Below, one piece after another: positions 1 through 5,129 of a stretch of 6,520 nucleotides of DNA. The notes beneath the pieces were generated by a model. It did no database searches. It was not told the DNA's origin and worked only from the letters and a program-made list of their open reading frames with translations. Each line of letters opens with the position of its first letter. The first letter of the stretch is position 1. The translations under genes and the position numbers were made by a program. Origin of the DNA: Methylomonas sp. (lineage in GTDB: Bacteria > Pseudomonadota > Gammaproteobacteria > Methylococcales > Methylomonadaceae); assembly GCA_028688235.1 (NCBI GenBank), contig JAQTYP010000204.1, positions 1-6,520 on the forward strand, in the 5' to 3' direction.

Positions 1-102
1 ACGCAGTAATTGGGGGATGTCATCGCGGGATTTGGGGTCGAGGACGATGGCGGCAATATCGGTTTCCCCGAGTTTGAGTTGTGGTTGAATGACGGTGCGC
101 AT
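1..102 (-). CDS. Transposase N-terminus, ISNCY-like (partial, runs off window)
   Basis: Minus-strand frame, open from an ATG at 102 down to the window edge, giving 34 residues. The peptide begins MRTVIQPQLKLGETDIAAI and continues with a DPKSRDDIPQLL segment. From memory this N-terminal pattern (a short basic start, an 'LGE.DI..I' strand, then 'SRDDIP.LL' leading into 'KGLQ') is typical of ISNCY-family transposases, the cut-and-paste enzymes of a loosely defined insertion-sequence group. The catalytic acidic residues lie outside the window, so activity cannot be judged. There is no clear ribosome binding site before the ATG. The frame stays open further upstream, to a stop near 259, but that part has no family-like sequence, so the ATG at 102 is preferred. 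The family call rests on 34 residues only. Confidence 0.6.
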   Translation of the reverse strand, partial: MRTVIQPQLKLGETDIAAIVLDPKSRDDIPQLLR

Positions 103-185
103 ACGATTTCGGCGAACGAAGATTTTGTCTTTTGGGCGTTTACAGGCCGATATTCGCCCGAAATAGGGCAAAACCGGTGTCTGGA

Positions 186-203
186 CAACACATCTTTGTG
201 TTG
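186..203. repeat. Hairpin, 7-bp stem, near the presumed IS end
   Basis: CAACACA (186-192) and TGTGTTG (197-203) form a perfect 7-bp stem around the loop TCTT. It lies about 85 bases upstream of the transposase start on the minus strand. It may be part of the IS terminus or a hairpin in the transposase leader. No U-tract follows on either strand, so it does not look like a terminator. Confidence 0.4.
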
Positions 204-311
204 CGAAATAATTATAACATGTTGATATATGTGGAGTTAATTGGTTTCCTTTCTGGCACTAGGTATCATCCAGCTGGTAATGAATTTACGCGGTTCCTTC
301 AAACATTAAAA

Positions 312-404
312 CTATGTATAGCACTCTATTTGGTAATCGCTGGTAAGACGTAGGGTACATGTCGAATTTAATCTCTTCTGTACATAGTTGGGCACTATAC
401 ATAG
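312..404. repeat. Pair of 10-bp inverted repeats 73 bp apart
   Basis: CTATGTATAG at 312-321 is the exact reverse complement of CTATACATAG at 395-404. Both copies touch a GCACT motif (GCACT follows the first copy; GCAC precedes and overlaps the second copy). The spacer is AT-rich and non-coding. The pair could be the ends of a small degenerate element or a recombinase binding region. A chance match is possible in AT-rich DNA. Confidence 0.35.
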
Positions 405-405
405 G

Positions 406-423
406 GGTCGGGTGTTGCCGACC
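406..423. repeat. Hairpin, 6-bp GC-rich stem
   Basis: GGTCGG (406-411) and CCGACC (418-423) form a stem around GTGTTG. It directly follows the right copy of the 10-bp inverted repeat. No T-run follows on either strand. Confidence 0.35.
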
Positions 424-443
424 AAGCGAGCCATATAAATTCA

Positions 444-467
444 TTAGCACCTTATTTTAGGTGCTAA
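444..467 (-). terminator. Perfect 9-bp hairpin downstream of the resolvase remnant, possible terminator
   Basis: TTAGCACCT (444-452) and AGGTGCTAA (459-467) form a perfect 9-bp stem with a six-base loop. It lies about 40 bases past the minus-strand stop codon of the resolvase remnant, where a terminator would be expected. On that strand the sequence after the stem is TGAATTTATATGG, which is AU-rich but not a true U-tract, so termination is plausible rather than shown. It may instead be a protein-binding palindrome of the former mobile element. Confidence 0.4.
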
Positions 468-504
468 CTCGGTTTGCCATTTGAATCAACAGCTCAATGC
501 AATT

Positions 505-939
505 TTACGTTTTACCAGAGCCATTGGGTCTCTCCGCCACGTAGGAGAAGAATTTTCGTCTCCCTACGCCGGTAATATCACAAACCTCGGCAGCTGTTTT
601 GTCCGAGTTTTCGTAGAGGATTCTGGCATTTTCCAATTTTTCTAGGTCAGTTTTAGGGCTTCCGCCCGTTTTACCCCGCTCTGCGCGAAGTTCCCGCCCC
701 ATTTGGTGAATAGTACCCATCATCGATAAGAAACAACGGCCAGTCGCCGTAGCGGTATCGATATTTTCACGCAACGACACTAAGTTAATTTGGCGCTGTT
801 CCAGCACCTTTGCCGCGGTCAGTAAATCCATCAAAGAGCGCGTCATGCGGCTTAGTTCGCTGACGCCCAAGGTATCCCCTGGGCGAGCATATTCTAAAAG
901 CTGATCCCAGCCAGGCCGATCCATGTGCGAGCCGGTCAT
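505..939 (-). pseudogene. Serine recombinase (Tn3-type resolvase/invertase) lacking its N-terminus
   Basis: The 144 residues from the ATG at 939 match the second part of small serine resolvases. They contain the DRPGW and LLEYARPGDTL segment, the SELSRMTRSL helix start carrying the paired arginines of the active site, the LRENIDTATATGR region, the dimer helix (about residues 72-86), and a C-terminal HTH_7-like domain (AAEVCDITGVGRRKFFSYV). Intact family members are about 185-200 residues. The first 45 or so residues, including the strand with the catalytic serine (usually YxRVS), are missing. The frame reads back through IFSDK, which is family-like, but then becomes unrelated sequence and meets the stop codon of the upstream gene at 1012-1014. 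No ribosome binding site precedes the ATG. The break therefore lies at about 955-975, and the product should not recombine DNA even if made. It is a remnant of a mobile element. Confidence 0.85.
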
Positions 940-1011
940 CTTGTCGGAAAATATTTTGCTGCAGCTATTGCTAATTTTTACCTTTTCGGGGGATGGGCAA
1001 AAATAGCCTGA

Positions 1012-1674
1012 TTACTCGAACAATCTGAAGATCACACTAGCCACCGTCTGCAACAAATCGCTCTCGGTATCCGGTTTGGAATAACGCTCCATTAATGCTT
1101 CGATTTCGGCACTGGAACCCGCCGGACTTCGCTGCTTTTGTTGTCTGGCCGCCTGTTTTTGCTGATGCAGAATCTGGCCGCCGGCTTTTTTCCATTCCAG
1201 TAAATGGGTGATTTCACCGCCATCCAGCCAGATGCCATGGACCTTGCATTGATCCACCACGACACCGCTACGATGGCCGAAAGCCACCCTATTCATCATG
1301 TTCAAACACACGGGACATTCCAGGTATTTGACCGGTTTATCCTTTTGATAGCGATCCTGGTTGATGTTGCCCAGCCATTCCCGATTGATGGTAAACACCG
1401 GTGAAACCCAGTTTTCCAACAGTGTTTCGACCTCGCCCGGATCGAAGAACAAGCCGAAGCATTTTTCACAGCGTTCGATTTGCATCGGCGGTTGCGTTTC
1501 CAGGCCTATGGTCTGCATCGCGACGTTGCATTCGGGACACATCCTTTGCGACTGGTGGGTAACGATACGAAAATCGTGCTTGCCGCGAATGTCGATATCG
1601 TTTCGCACGCCGCAATAACGGCAATATTGGGTATTGGGAGGCAGCGGCGCCGAACAGCTATGACATTGGGCCAT
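1012..1674 (-). CDS. Multi-zinc-ribbon protein with two zf-TFIIB-like domains, partner of the SPFH gene
   Basis: A 220-residue cytoplasmic-looking protein with no signal peptide. It has three cysteine modules. An N-terminal zinc ribbon holds C4/C7 and C18/C21. The first zf-TFIIB-like domain holds C46/C49 and C69/C72, followed by GLFFDPGEVETLL. The second holds C120/C123 and C143/H146, followed by GIWLDGGEITHLL; here a histidine takes the place of the fourth cysteine. A Gln/Lys-rich stretch of low complexity (about residues 164-185) and a hydrophobic end follow. The start is the ATG at 1674, one base after the stop of the SPFH gene (TAACATG), which implies translational coupling. An in-frame ATG at 1710 would overlap the SPFH gene by 35 bases and is less likely. 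The domains bind zinc and probably mediate protein or nucleic-acid contacts. B. subtilis YdjG, a zinc-ribbon neighbour of the SPFH protein YdjI, is a possible analogue. No enzymatic function is evident. Confidence 0.85.
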   Translation of the reverse strand: MAQCHSCSAPLPPNTQYCRYCGVRNDIDIRGKHDFRIVTHQSQRMCPECNVAMQTIGLETQPPMQIERCEKCFGLFFDPGEVETLLENWVSPVFTINREWLGNINQDRYQKDKPVKYLECPVCLNMMNRVAFGHRSGVVVDQCKVHGIWLDGGEITHLLEWKKAGGQILHQQKQAARQQKQRSPAGSSAEIEALMERYSKPDTESDLLQTVASVIFRLFE

Positions 1675-1675
1675 G

Positions 1676-2686
1676 TTAAAACTTGGCGAGTATTTCTTGT
1701 TTCTTGGCACCGTATTCGGTCTCGGAGATCAGTCCAGCCTCGAATAATTGCTTCAATTTTACCAACTTGCTCTCGATATCTTCCGCTCCGGCATTGCCGC
1801 CGGACGGCAAGCCCGTTAGGCTTTGGGCCATGTTTTGTCCCAAGGCTACACCCGCCCCCAAGCCCATGCCAGCACCTGCGCCGCCGCCTTCGTTGCGCGC
1901 CGCCTCTCTCATCGCGTCGAGCTGCTGGACTTTCACATAATCCAAGCCTACCGCCTGAGCCGCCTGGGCTTCGGCGGTCAAATCGGCAATACGGTTGATG
2001 CGTCGCTGAGTGTCTTCGTCGAAATCGGTGCCTTCGATTCTGAAATCGCTGATGCTGAACCCGAGTTTGCGGAAGCTGATGGCCAGTTTGATCGCGATAC
2101 CCCTGGAGATTTCTTCCCGATTGGCATCGATGTCGGCATAGCTGTAACCGCATTCGGCCAGATAATCGCTAATGGGTTGAATGATGCGGGCCGAGATGAC
2201 TTTGCGAAAATCCTCTATGCCGACTCTATTATGGCTGCCGGCGATATTGACGAAAAAAGCCTGAGCATCCGCTATCTGGTAGCTGTAATTGCCATAAGCC
2301 TTCAGGCCAATCGGAAACTGGTATTTGGGATCCTGATATTTGATGATGGAGGTAGTACCCCATTTCTGATCGAGTATTTTGGTCTTTCGGAAAAAGTAAA
2401 TACCCACCTTGTGTTCGCTTTCGAAAAACTGCATGAATTTCTTGATGGTCGTCCAGAACGGCAGGTTGTCGGTTTCGAGATTGATCAGACATTGCTGCTC
2501 GATGACCGCTTTTACCTGGCCTTGGTAAACGAAAATGCAACCCTGCCCCGGTCCTACAATGAGCTTGGAAGCATTTTTGATCTCGTCGCCGTTTTCGGTC
2601 CATTGCCCCAGCAAGGCATCCGGATCGGGATTTTGCCATTCGATAACCGAACGCAATTGGCGCTTTATGCCGTCTATCAATGCCAT
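1676..2686 (-). CDS. SPFH/stomatin-like protein (YdjI/COG4260 type) with SHOCT-like C-terminus
   Basis: A protein of 336 residues. Residues 1-60 (GIKRQLRSVIEWQNPD, then SKLIVGPGQGCIFVYQGQV) and the following SPFH core (about 40-240) match the 'virion core protein-like' SPFH branch represented by B. subtilis YdjI. SPFH proteins assemble into oligomers on membranes and organise microdomains; this branch lacks a transmembrane anchor, and none is seen here. A helical Ala/Gln-rich part (about 225-265) leads into a Gly-rich linker (267-300). A C-terminal module (305-336, KLKQLFEAGLISETEYGAKK) has the typical SHOCT pattern of a short helix-turn-helix ending a longer protein. The start is the ATG at 2686 because GAGGT sits four bases upstream on the minus strand; the longer frame to 2743 would overlap the divergent promoter region. 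It heads an operon with the zinc-ribbon gene. In B. subtilis, YdjI recruits the PspA paralogue YdjF, so a membrane-stress role is inferred. Confidence 0.87.
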   Translation of the reverse strand: MALIDGIKRQLRSVIEWQNPDPDALLGQWTENGDEIKNASKLIVGPGQGCIFVYQGQVKAVIEQQCLINLETDNLPFWTTIKKFMQFFESEHKVGIYFFRKTKILDQKWGTTSIIKYQDPKYQFPIGLKAYGNYSYQIADAQAFFVNIAGSHNRVGIEDFRKVISARIIQPISDYLAECGYSYADIDANREEISRGIAIKLAISFRKLGFSISDFRIEGTDFDEDTQRRINRIADLTAEAQAAQAVGLDYVKVQQLDAMREAARNEGGGAGAGMGLGAGVALGQNMAQSLTGLPSGGNAGAEDIESKLVKLKQLFEAGLISETEYGAKKQEILAKF

Positions 2687-2690
2687 GGTA

Positions 2691-2695
2691 ACCTC
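2691..2695 (-). promoter_or_regulatory. Ribosome binding site fixing the SPFH gene start
   Basis: GAGGT on the minus strand, four bases before the ATG at 2686. It decides for that start over the in-frame ATG at 2743. Confidence 0.7.
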
Positions 2696-2716
2696 AATAA
2701 TGTCTGGTGAACGCTG

Positions 2717-2751
2717 ACGCAATTGCGTAATATTCTGCCGCAATTATGGCA
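2717..2751. promoter_or_regulatory. Divergent promoter region with two palindromes
   Basis: The 81-base gap between the divergent SPFH and carbonic-anhydrase-like genes holds a perfect 12-bp palindrome, ACGCAATTGCGT (2717-2728), and a second, imperfect one centred on AATT (2736-2751, TGCC...GGCA). Both carry GCAATT, so they could be paired operator sites. Possible -10 boxes are TAATAT (2728-2733, plus strand) and TATTAC on the other strand, but no good -35 box goes with them. The role is inferred from position and symmetry only. Confidence 0.35.
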
Positions 2752-2757
2752 AAAATC

Positions 2758-2762
2758 AGGAG
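2758..2762 (+). promoter_or_regulatory. Ribosome binding site fixing a GTG start
   Basis: AGGAG, five bases before the GTG at 2768. It selects this GTG over the in-frame ATG at 2723, which would lengthen the protein by 15 residues that do not fit the family. Confidence 0.7.
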
Positions 2763-2767
2763 CATTT

Positions 2768-3313
2768 GTGGCAATAAGAACTTTTAACGGCACGCACCCT
2801 TCCATAGGCGACAAGGTCTACATCGATGCCACGGCTGTCGTCATTGGCCAGGTCACGCTCGGCGACGACGTATCGATCTGGCCGAATTGCGTGGTCAGAG
2901 GCGATGTGGAAGCCATCGGCATAGGCGCCGGCAGCAACGTACAAGACGGTTCGGTATTGCACGTTTCGCATGCCGGCGATTATTCGCCAACCGGACATAA
3001 GCTGAACATAGGACGCGGCGTGACGATAGGCCATAGAGCCGTGGTTCACGGCTGCACGATAGGCGATTACTGCCTGATCGGCATTGGCGCGATCGTCATG
3101 GACGGAGCCGAACTCGAAGATTATGTGATGTTGGGTGCAGGAGCCCTGGTGCCCCCGGGCAAAAAACTGCAAACAGGCCATCTCTATGTAGGAGCCCCGG
3201 CAAAACCGATCCGGCAGTTGAGCGACGACGAGAAAAACTTTCTGGAATATTCTTACCGGCATTACATCCATTTAAAAAACCAATATCTAGCGGAGGAAAA
3301 TCGAACATCATAG
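2768..3313 (+). CDS. yrdA: Gamma-class carbonic anhydrase-like hexapeptide protein (YrdA/PaaY family)
   Basis: A 181-residue left-handed beta-helix protein, close in length to E. coli YrdA (about 184). Hexapeptide repeats run from about residue 11 to 145, and a C-terminal helix (about 152-175) packs on the helix barrel in this family. Residues matching the Cam active site are present: R44 and D46 in VVRGD, Q59 in VQDG, and the histidine set H65, H89 and H94 (VLH, then GHRAVVH). Members trimerise and bind a metal between subunits. Some hydrate CO2; others have no measured activity. The acidic loop that carries the proton-shuttle glutamate in Cam is not obvious here, as in other YrdA-type proteins. 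The protein is cytoplasmic, with no signal peptide. It starts at GTG 2768, behind AGGAG, and is divergent from the SPFH operon. Family assignment is firm; actual carbonic anhydrase activity is not established. Confidence 0.92.
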   Translation: MAIRTFNGTHPSIGDKVYIDATAVVIGQVTLGDDVSIWPNCVVRGDVEAIGIGAGSNVQDGSVLHVSHAGDYSPTGHKLNIGRGVTIGHRAVVHGCTIGDYCLIGIGAIVMDGAELEDYVMLGAGALVPPGKKLQTGHLYVGAPAKPIRQLSDDEKNFLEYSYRHYIHLKNQYLAEENRTS

Positions 3314-3331
3314 TTATGATGCGATATTTTT
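3306..3331 (+). terminator. Weak intrinsic terminator overlapping the stop codon of the yrdA-like gene
   Basis: CATCAT (3306-3311) and ATGATG (3316-3321) pair around a four-base loop that includes most of the TAG stop codon, followed by CGATA and a run of seven T. The stem is short and AT-rich but the T-run is good. An arm inside the coding region means that translating ribosomes would compete with folding. Confidence 0.5.
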
Positions 3332-3689
3332 TTACCTCCCTGTCTTCTCTTGATGTTTCTATTCGCCATTAAAAGGGGCCCGGCATGTCACTACCGAATT
3401 CTTATTCCGCAGGTCGCCCTATTTGCGCGGGTGCCGCTATAGAACGCATCAGGCCTTGCACCGCGTCGCTCCGTCAACCCACGAAATACGCGAAATAACA
3501 AGTGGATAAGAGGCATTCCAATAATGCTATAATGCGCGGGTTCGCACCTGTTCAGAGAGGATGACGCCTAGTCGCGATAACAGCCTTTAAGGATTTTGTT
3601 ACAAATAAATCACCTTGTTGGAGGGGCTTTGGTCGCGGCGATGATCTCGTGCCCTCGATGACTTTACACAGTACCAATTCACAAAAAAA
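3332..3689. other. Non-coding region between the yrdA-like gene and the small coiled-coil gene
   Basis: No gene is supported from 3332 to about 3500. The second half holds a promoter (3503-3533) and a leader of about 150 bases. The leader has an inverted repeat TAACA/TGTTA (3578-3582 and 3597-3601), a hairpin GAGGG/CCCTC (3621-3625 and 3652-3656, one bulged base, then a further C-G pair) and a strong Shine-Dalgarno-like tract, TTGGAGGGG (3618-3626). That tract is followed only by a ten-codon frame starting at TTG 3629. The leader could be regulatory or a separate small RNA; the sequence does not decide. Confidence 0.5.
3503..3533 (+). promoter_or_regulatory. Extended -10 sigma70-type promoter
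   Basis: TGCTATAAT (3525-3533) is a perfect extended -10 element (TGn plus TATAAT). A weak -35-like TGGATA lies at 3503-3508 with a long 19-base spacer, which an extended -10 can tolerate. Transcription would begin near 3540, about 150 bases before the next start codon. Confidence 0.65.
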
Positions 3690-3902
3690 ATGGCAAAAAT
3701 TACGATAAACAACATTGCATACGATGCGGACAATATGTCCGATCAAGCTAAACAGCAGCTGAACATGCTGCAGATCACGGAGGCGGAAATAGCCAGACTC
3801 GAAGCGCAGTTGGCAATCGCTCAAACGGCAAAAATCGCCTACGCCCGCGCCTTGGAAAAAGCGTTACCGGTTAGCAAGGAAGGTTTGGTTTTGCATTCTT
3901 GA
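3690..3902 (+). CDS. Small coiled-coil protein, DUF6447-like
   Basis: A 70-residue acidic, soluble protein. A short N-terminal beta-type segment (MAKITINNIAYDADNMSD) is followed by one long helix (about residues 17-60, AKQQLNMLQITEAEIARLEA and onward) with hydrophobic spacing typical of a coiled coil, ending in YARALEKALP. From memory, this order (MAxIxIxGxxYDxxxLSxxAKxQL...YAxAL) is that of the small DUF6447 family of unknown function, whose usual length is about 60-75 residues, so the gene looks complete. The ATG at 3690 has no Shine-Dalgarno sequence; it follows a run of eight A. The family-like start argues for it anyway. Expression probably comes from the promoter at 3503-3533 through the long leader. 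Function unknown. Confidence 0.75.
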   Translation: MAKITINNIAYDADNMSDQAKQQLNMLQITEAEIARLEAQLAIAQTAKIAYARALEKALPVSKEGLVLHS

Positions 3903-3909
3903 TCCGGAG

Positions 3910-3924
3910 AAGGCGTATTGCCTT
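3910..3924 (+). repeat. Short hairpin just after the coiled-coil gene
   Basis: AAGGC (3910-3914) and GCCTT (3920-3924) pair around GTATT, eight bases after the stop codon. There is no T-run after it, so it is at most a weak terminator or an mRNA-end stabiliser. Confidence 0.3.
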
Positions 3925-3940
3925 AGGGTTGGAAATGATT

Positions 3941-4036
3941 TTCCCGATATTCTTTGCAGGGATTTCAATCGCCAAGAGCGAACACCCTGAAAGTCACACA
4001 TAAATTCGCTCCTACAAGACATTCGAATATCGGGAA
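3941..4036. mobile_element. MITE/REP-like element with 12-bp perfect terminal inverted repeats
   Basis: TTCCCGATATTC at 3941-3952 is the exact reverse complement of GAATATCGGGAA at 4025-4036. Nested inside, GAGCGAA (3976-3982) and TTCGCTC (4005-4011) form a second 7-bp inverted repeat. The whole 96-bp unit can fold into a long, interrupted hairpin. On the minus strand the inner sequence reads TTGTAGGAGCGAATTTAT, like the 'GGAGCGAATT...' REP-type repeats scattered between genes in many gammaproteobacteria. It has no coding content, so any mobility would depend on an outside transposase (a full IS or a RAYT-type enzyme). It sits in the gap between two plus-strand genes and ends about 80 bases before the next start. 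Confidence 0.6.
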
Positions 4037-4100
4037 TTTATTTTTAACGGAATTCTCGGCGTGATTTCGGAGTGACGACTTTTGACTAAAAGCCAAAAAT

Positions 4101-4105
4101 GGAGG
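4101..4105 (+). promoter_or_regulatory. Ribosome binding site of the cyclophilin gene
   Basis: GGAGG, ten bases before the ATG at 4116. The spacing is slightly long, but there is no other nearby start. Confidence 0.6.
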
Positions 4106-4115
4106 CTTCAACAGC

Positions 4116-4985
4116 ATGAAATTTATCCAAACGTTGATCTTGCTGGCTGCGCTAGCATTTCCTGCTTTGGGGGGCGCCACTATCGTCCGTATTCAAACGT
4201 CGCTGGGCGTAATCGATATCGAGCTGTTTGACGACGGCGCGCCATCGACCGTGGCCAACTTTCTGAGTTATGTCGAAAGCGGCGCCTACGACCATTCTTT
4301 CCTGCACCGCAGCGTGCCAGGTTTCGTGATTCAGGGCGGGGGTTATCAGATAGTGGATAATGCTATCCAACCCATTGCCACCCGAGCCCCCGTCGTCAAC
4401 GAGTTCAGCGCGCAGCGTTCCAATGTTCGCGGTACGGTGGCCATGGCAAAGCAGGCCAACAACCCCGACAGTGCTACTAATCAGTGGTTTTTCAATCTGA
4501 GCGATAACGCGGCCAATCTCGATAGCCAAAATGGCGGTTTTACGGTATTCGGCAGGGTGATAGGCAAGGGTATGGAGGTAGTCGATGCGATGACCAATCT
4601 ACCGATACGCAACGCCGGCGGCGCGTATAGCCAATTGCCGCTGATGCAAGTGCCAGCTAACGGATCGATTGCATTGAGTGACCTGGTGATGCTGGATACC
4701 GTTACTGCCGCTGCCAAAAACTCCGTCGAGGAGGCCGATCGCCTGTTCGCCTATCTGGAAGGTTTTTTTCCGGAGTTTCTGGCCCCAGCTCATCCCTTGT
4801 CCCCTGCCGGCACGGGCTCAGCCAGTGCCCAGGGCTACTACTATCGCTACTATTCTGCTACACATGCTTACATCGGGATTGCGGATGGCAACTTATATTA
4901 TCTGGGGCCGGCATCCAATGACGAGATTTTGCTGTTAGGCCCGGTCGCCGACTGGATGGCGCAGGCCGAAGCTGCGGGCTATTGA
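4116..4985 (+). CDS. Exported cyclophilin-type peptidyl-prolyl cis-trans isomerase with extra C-terminal domain
   Basis: A 289-residue protein that catalyses cis-trans isomerisation of X-Pro bonds in secreted proteins. Residues 1-20 form a signal peptide (Lys, a hydrophobic core, then PALGGA), so the enzyme acts in the periplasm or outside. The cyclophilin domain covers about 22-197. R65, F70 and Q73 in FLHRSVPGFVIQGGG match the catalytic R55/F60/Q63 of human CypA with the same spacing. GTVAMAK (106-112), NQWFFNLSDN (122-131) and FTVFGRVIGKGMEVVD (142-157) are the other core motifs. Bacterial PpiA/PpiB proteins end near this point. Here about 85 residues follow (203-289): an EEADRLFAYLEGFFPEF helix, a Pro/Gly/Ser linker, then a YYYRYY...YIGIADGNLYYLGP beta segment. 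I recall this tail on many secreted proteins of environmental proteobacteria; its function is unknown, perhaps surface or polymer binding. The gene looks monocistronic. Confidence 0.92.
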   Translation: MKFIQTLILLAALAFPALGGATIVRIQTSLGVIDIELFDDGAPSTVANFLSYVESGAYDHSFLHRSVPGFVIQGGGYQIVDNAIQPIATRAPVVNEFSAQRSNVRGTVAMAKQANNPDSATNQWFFNLSDNAANLDSQNGGFTVFGRVIGKGMEVVDAMTNLPIRNAGGAYSQLPLMQVPANGSIALSDLVMLDTVTAAAKNSVEEADRLFAYLEGFFPEFLAPAHPLSPAGTGSASAQGYYYRYYSATHAYIGIADGNLYYLGPASNDEILLLGPVADWMAQAEAAGY

Positions 4986-5059
4986 GGAAAATGATGCCCC
5001 TCCCTGAATTCACCCTAACGTTCTGAAGGCTTGGCAGCGCCCCGGCAAATGAAAGAGAA

Positions 5060-5129
5060 GTAGGATGTGCTGAACAGCGTGAAGCGCATCGTTCGTGATT
5101 GATGCGCTTCGTACCTCAGCACATCCTAC
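5060..5129. repeat. REP-like long palindrome (70 nt)
   Basis: Outer arms GTAGGATGTGCTGA (5060-5073) and TCAGCACATCCTAC (5116-5129) are exact reverse complements (14 bp). Inner arms GAAGCGCATC (5081-5090) and GATGCGCTTC (5101-5110) are also exact (10 bp), around a ten-base loop. Short unpaired stretches of seven and five bases separate the two stems. The GTAGGATGTGCTGA...GAAGCGCATC pattern resembles an intergenic repeat seen repeatedly in proteobacterial genomes. It lies between convergent genes (the cyclophilin on plus, the DUF697-like gene on minus), the usual position for REP elements, where they can stabilise or end transcripts. Confidence 0.75.

Larger units (their letters stand above)
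103..504. other. Non-coding gap rich in inverted repeats between the transposase start and the resolvase remnant
   Basis: I see no convincing gene in these 400 bases. The sequence is AT-rich from about 205 to 400 and holds several inverted repeats, listed separately: a 7-bp hairpin at 186-203, a 10-bp inverted pair at 312-321 and 395-404, a 6-bp hairpin at 406-423 and a 9-bp hairpin at 444-467. The left part must contain the outer end of the insertion sequence whose transposase starts at 102, because IS ends lie just outside the transposase gene. I cannot fix the exact end or a target-site duplication from this side alone. Confidence 0.6.

Noticed and set aside
10..353. Two overlapping plus-strand frames of about 70 codons at the left edge
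   Set aside because: The first is antisense to the transposase start. The second crosses AT-rich, repeat-bearing non-coding DNA with no ribosome binding site or family resemblance.
312..467. Resolvase res site or CRISPR-like array
   Set aside because: The repeats are inverted, not regularly spaced direct repeats, which excludes CRISPR. A res site would normally lie upstream of the resolvase gene, but this region is downstream of it.
1506..2153. 215-codon minus-strand frame overlapping both genes of the SPFH operon
   Set aside because: It is a different frame of the same DNA, Arg/Gly-rich as expected for an out-of-frame reading, and has no recognisable motif.
1823..2710. 295-codon open frame on the plus strand, antisense to the SPFH gene
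   Set aside because: It is complementary to a gene with clear SPFH and SHOCT similarity, a good ribosome binding site and an operon partner. The plus-strand product matches no family I know and has no ribosome binding site.
2756..3271. 171-codon minus-strand frame opposite the carbonic anhydrase-like gene
   Set aside because: The plus strand encodes a conserved hexapeptide protein with active-site residues; the antisense frame is a by-product of its codon use.
3552..3824. 90-codon minus-strand frame over the leader and start of the small coiled-coil gene
   Set aside because: It overlaps the better-supported DUF6447-like gene and promoter on the plus strand and shows no family features.
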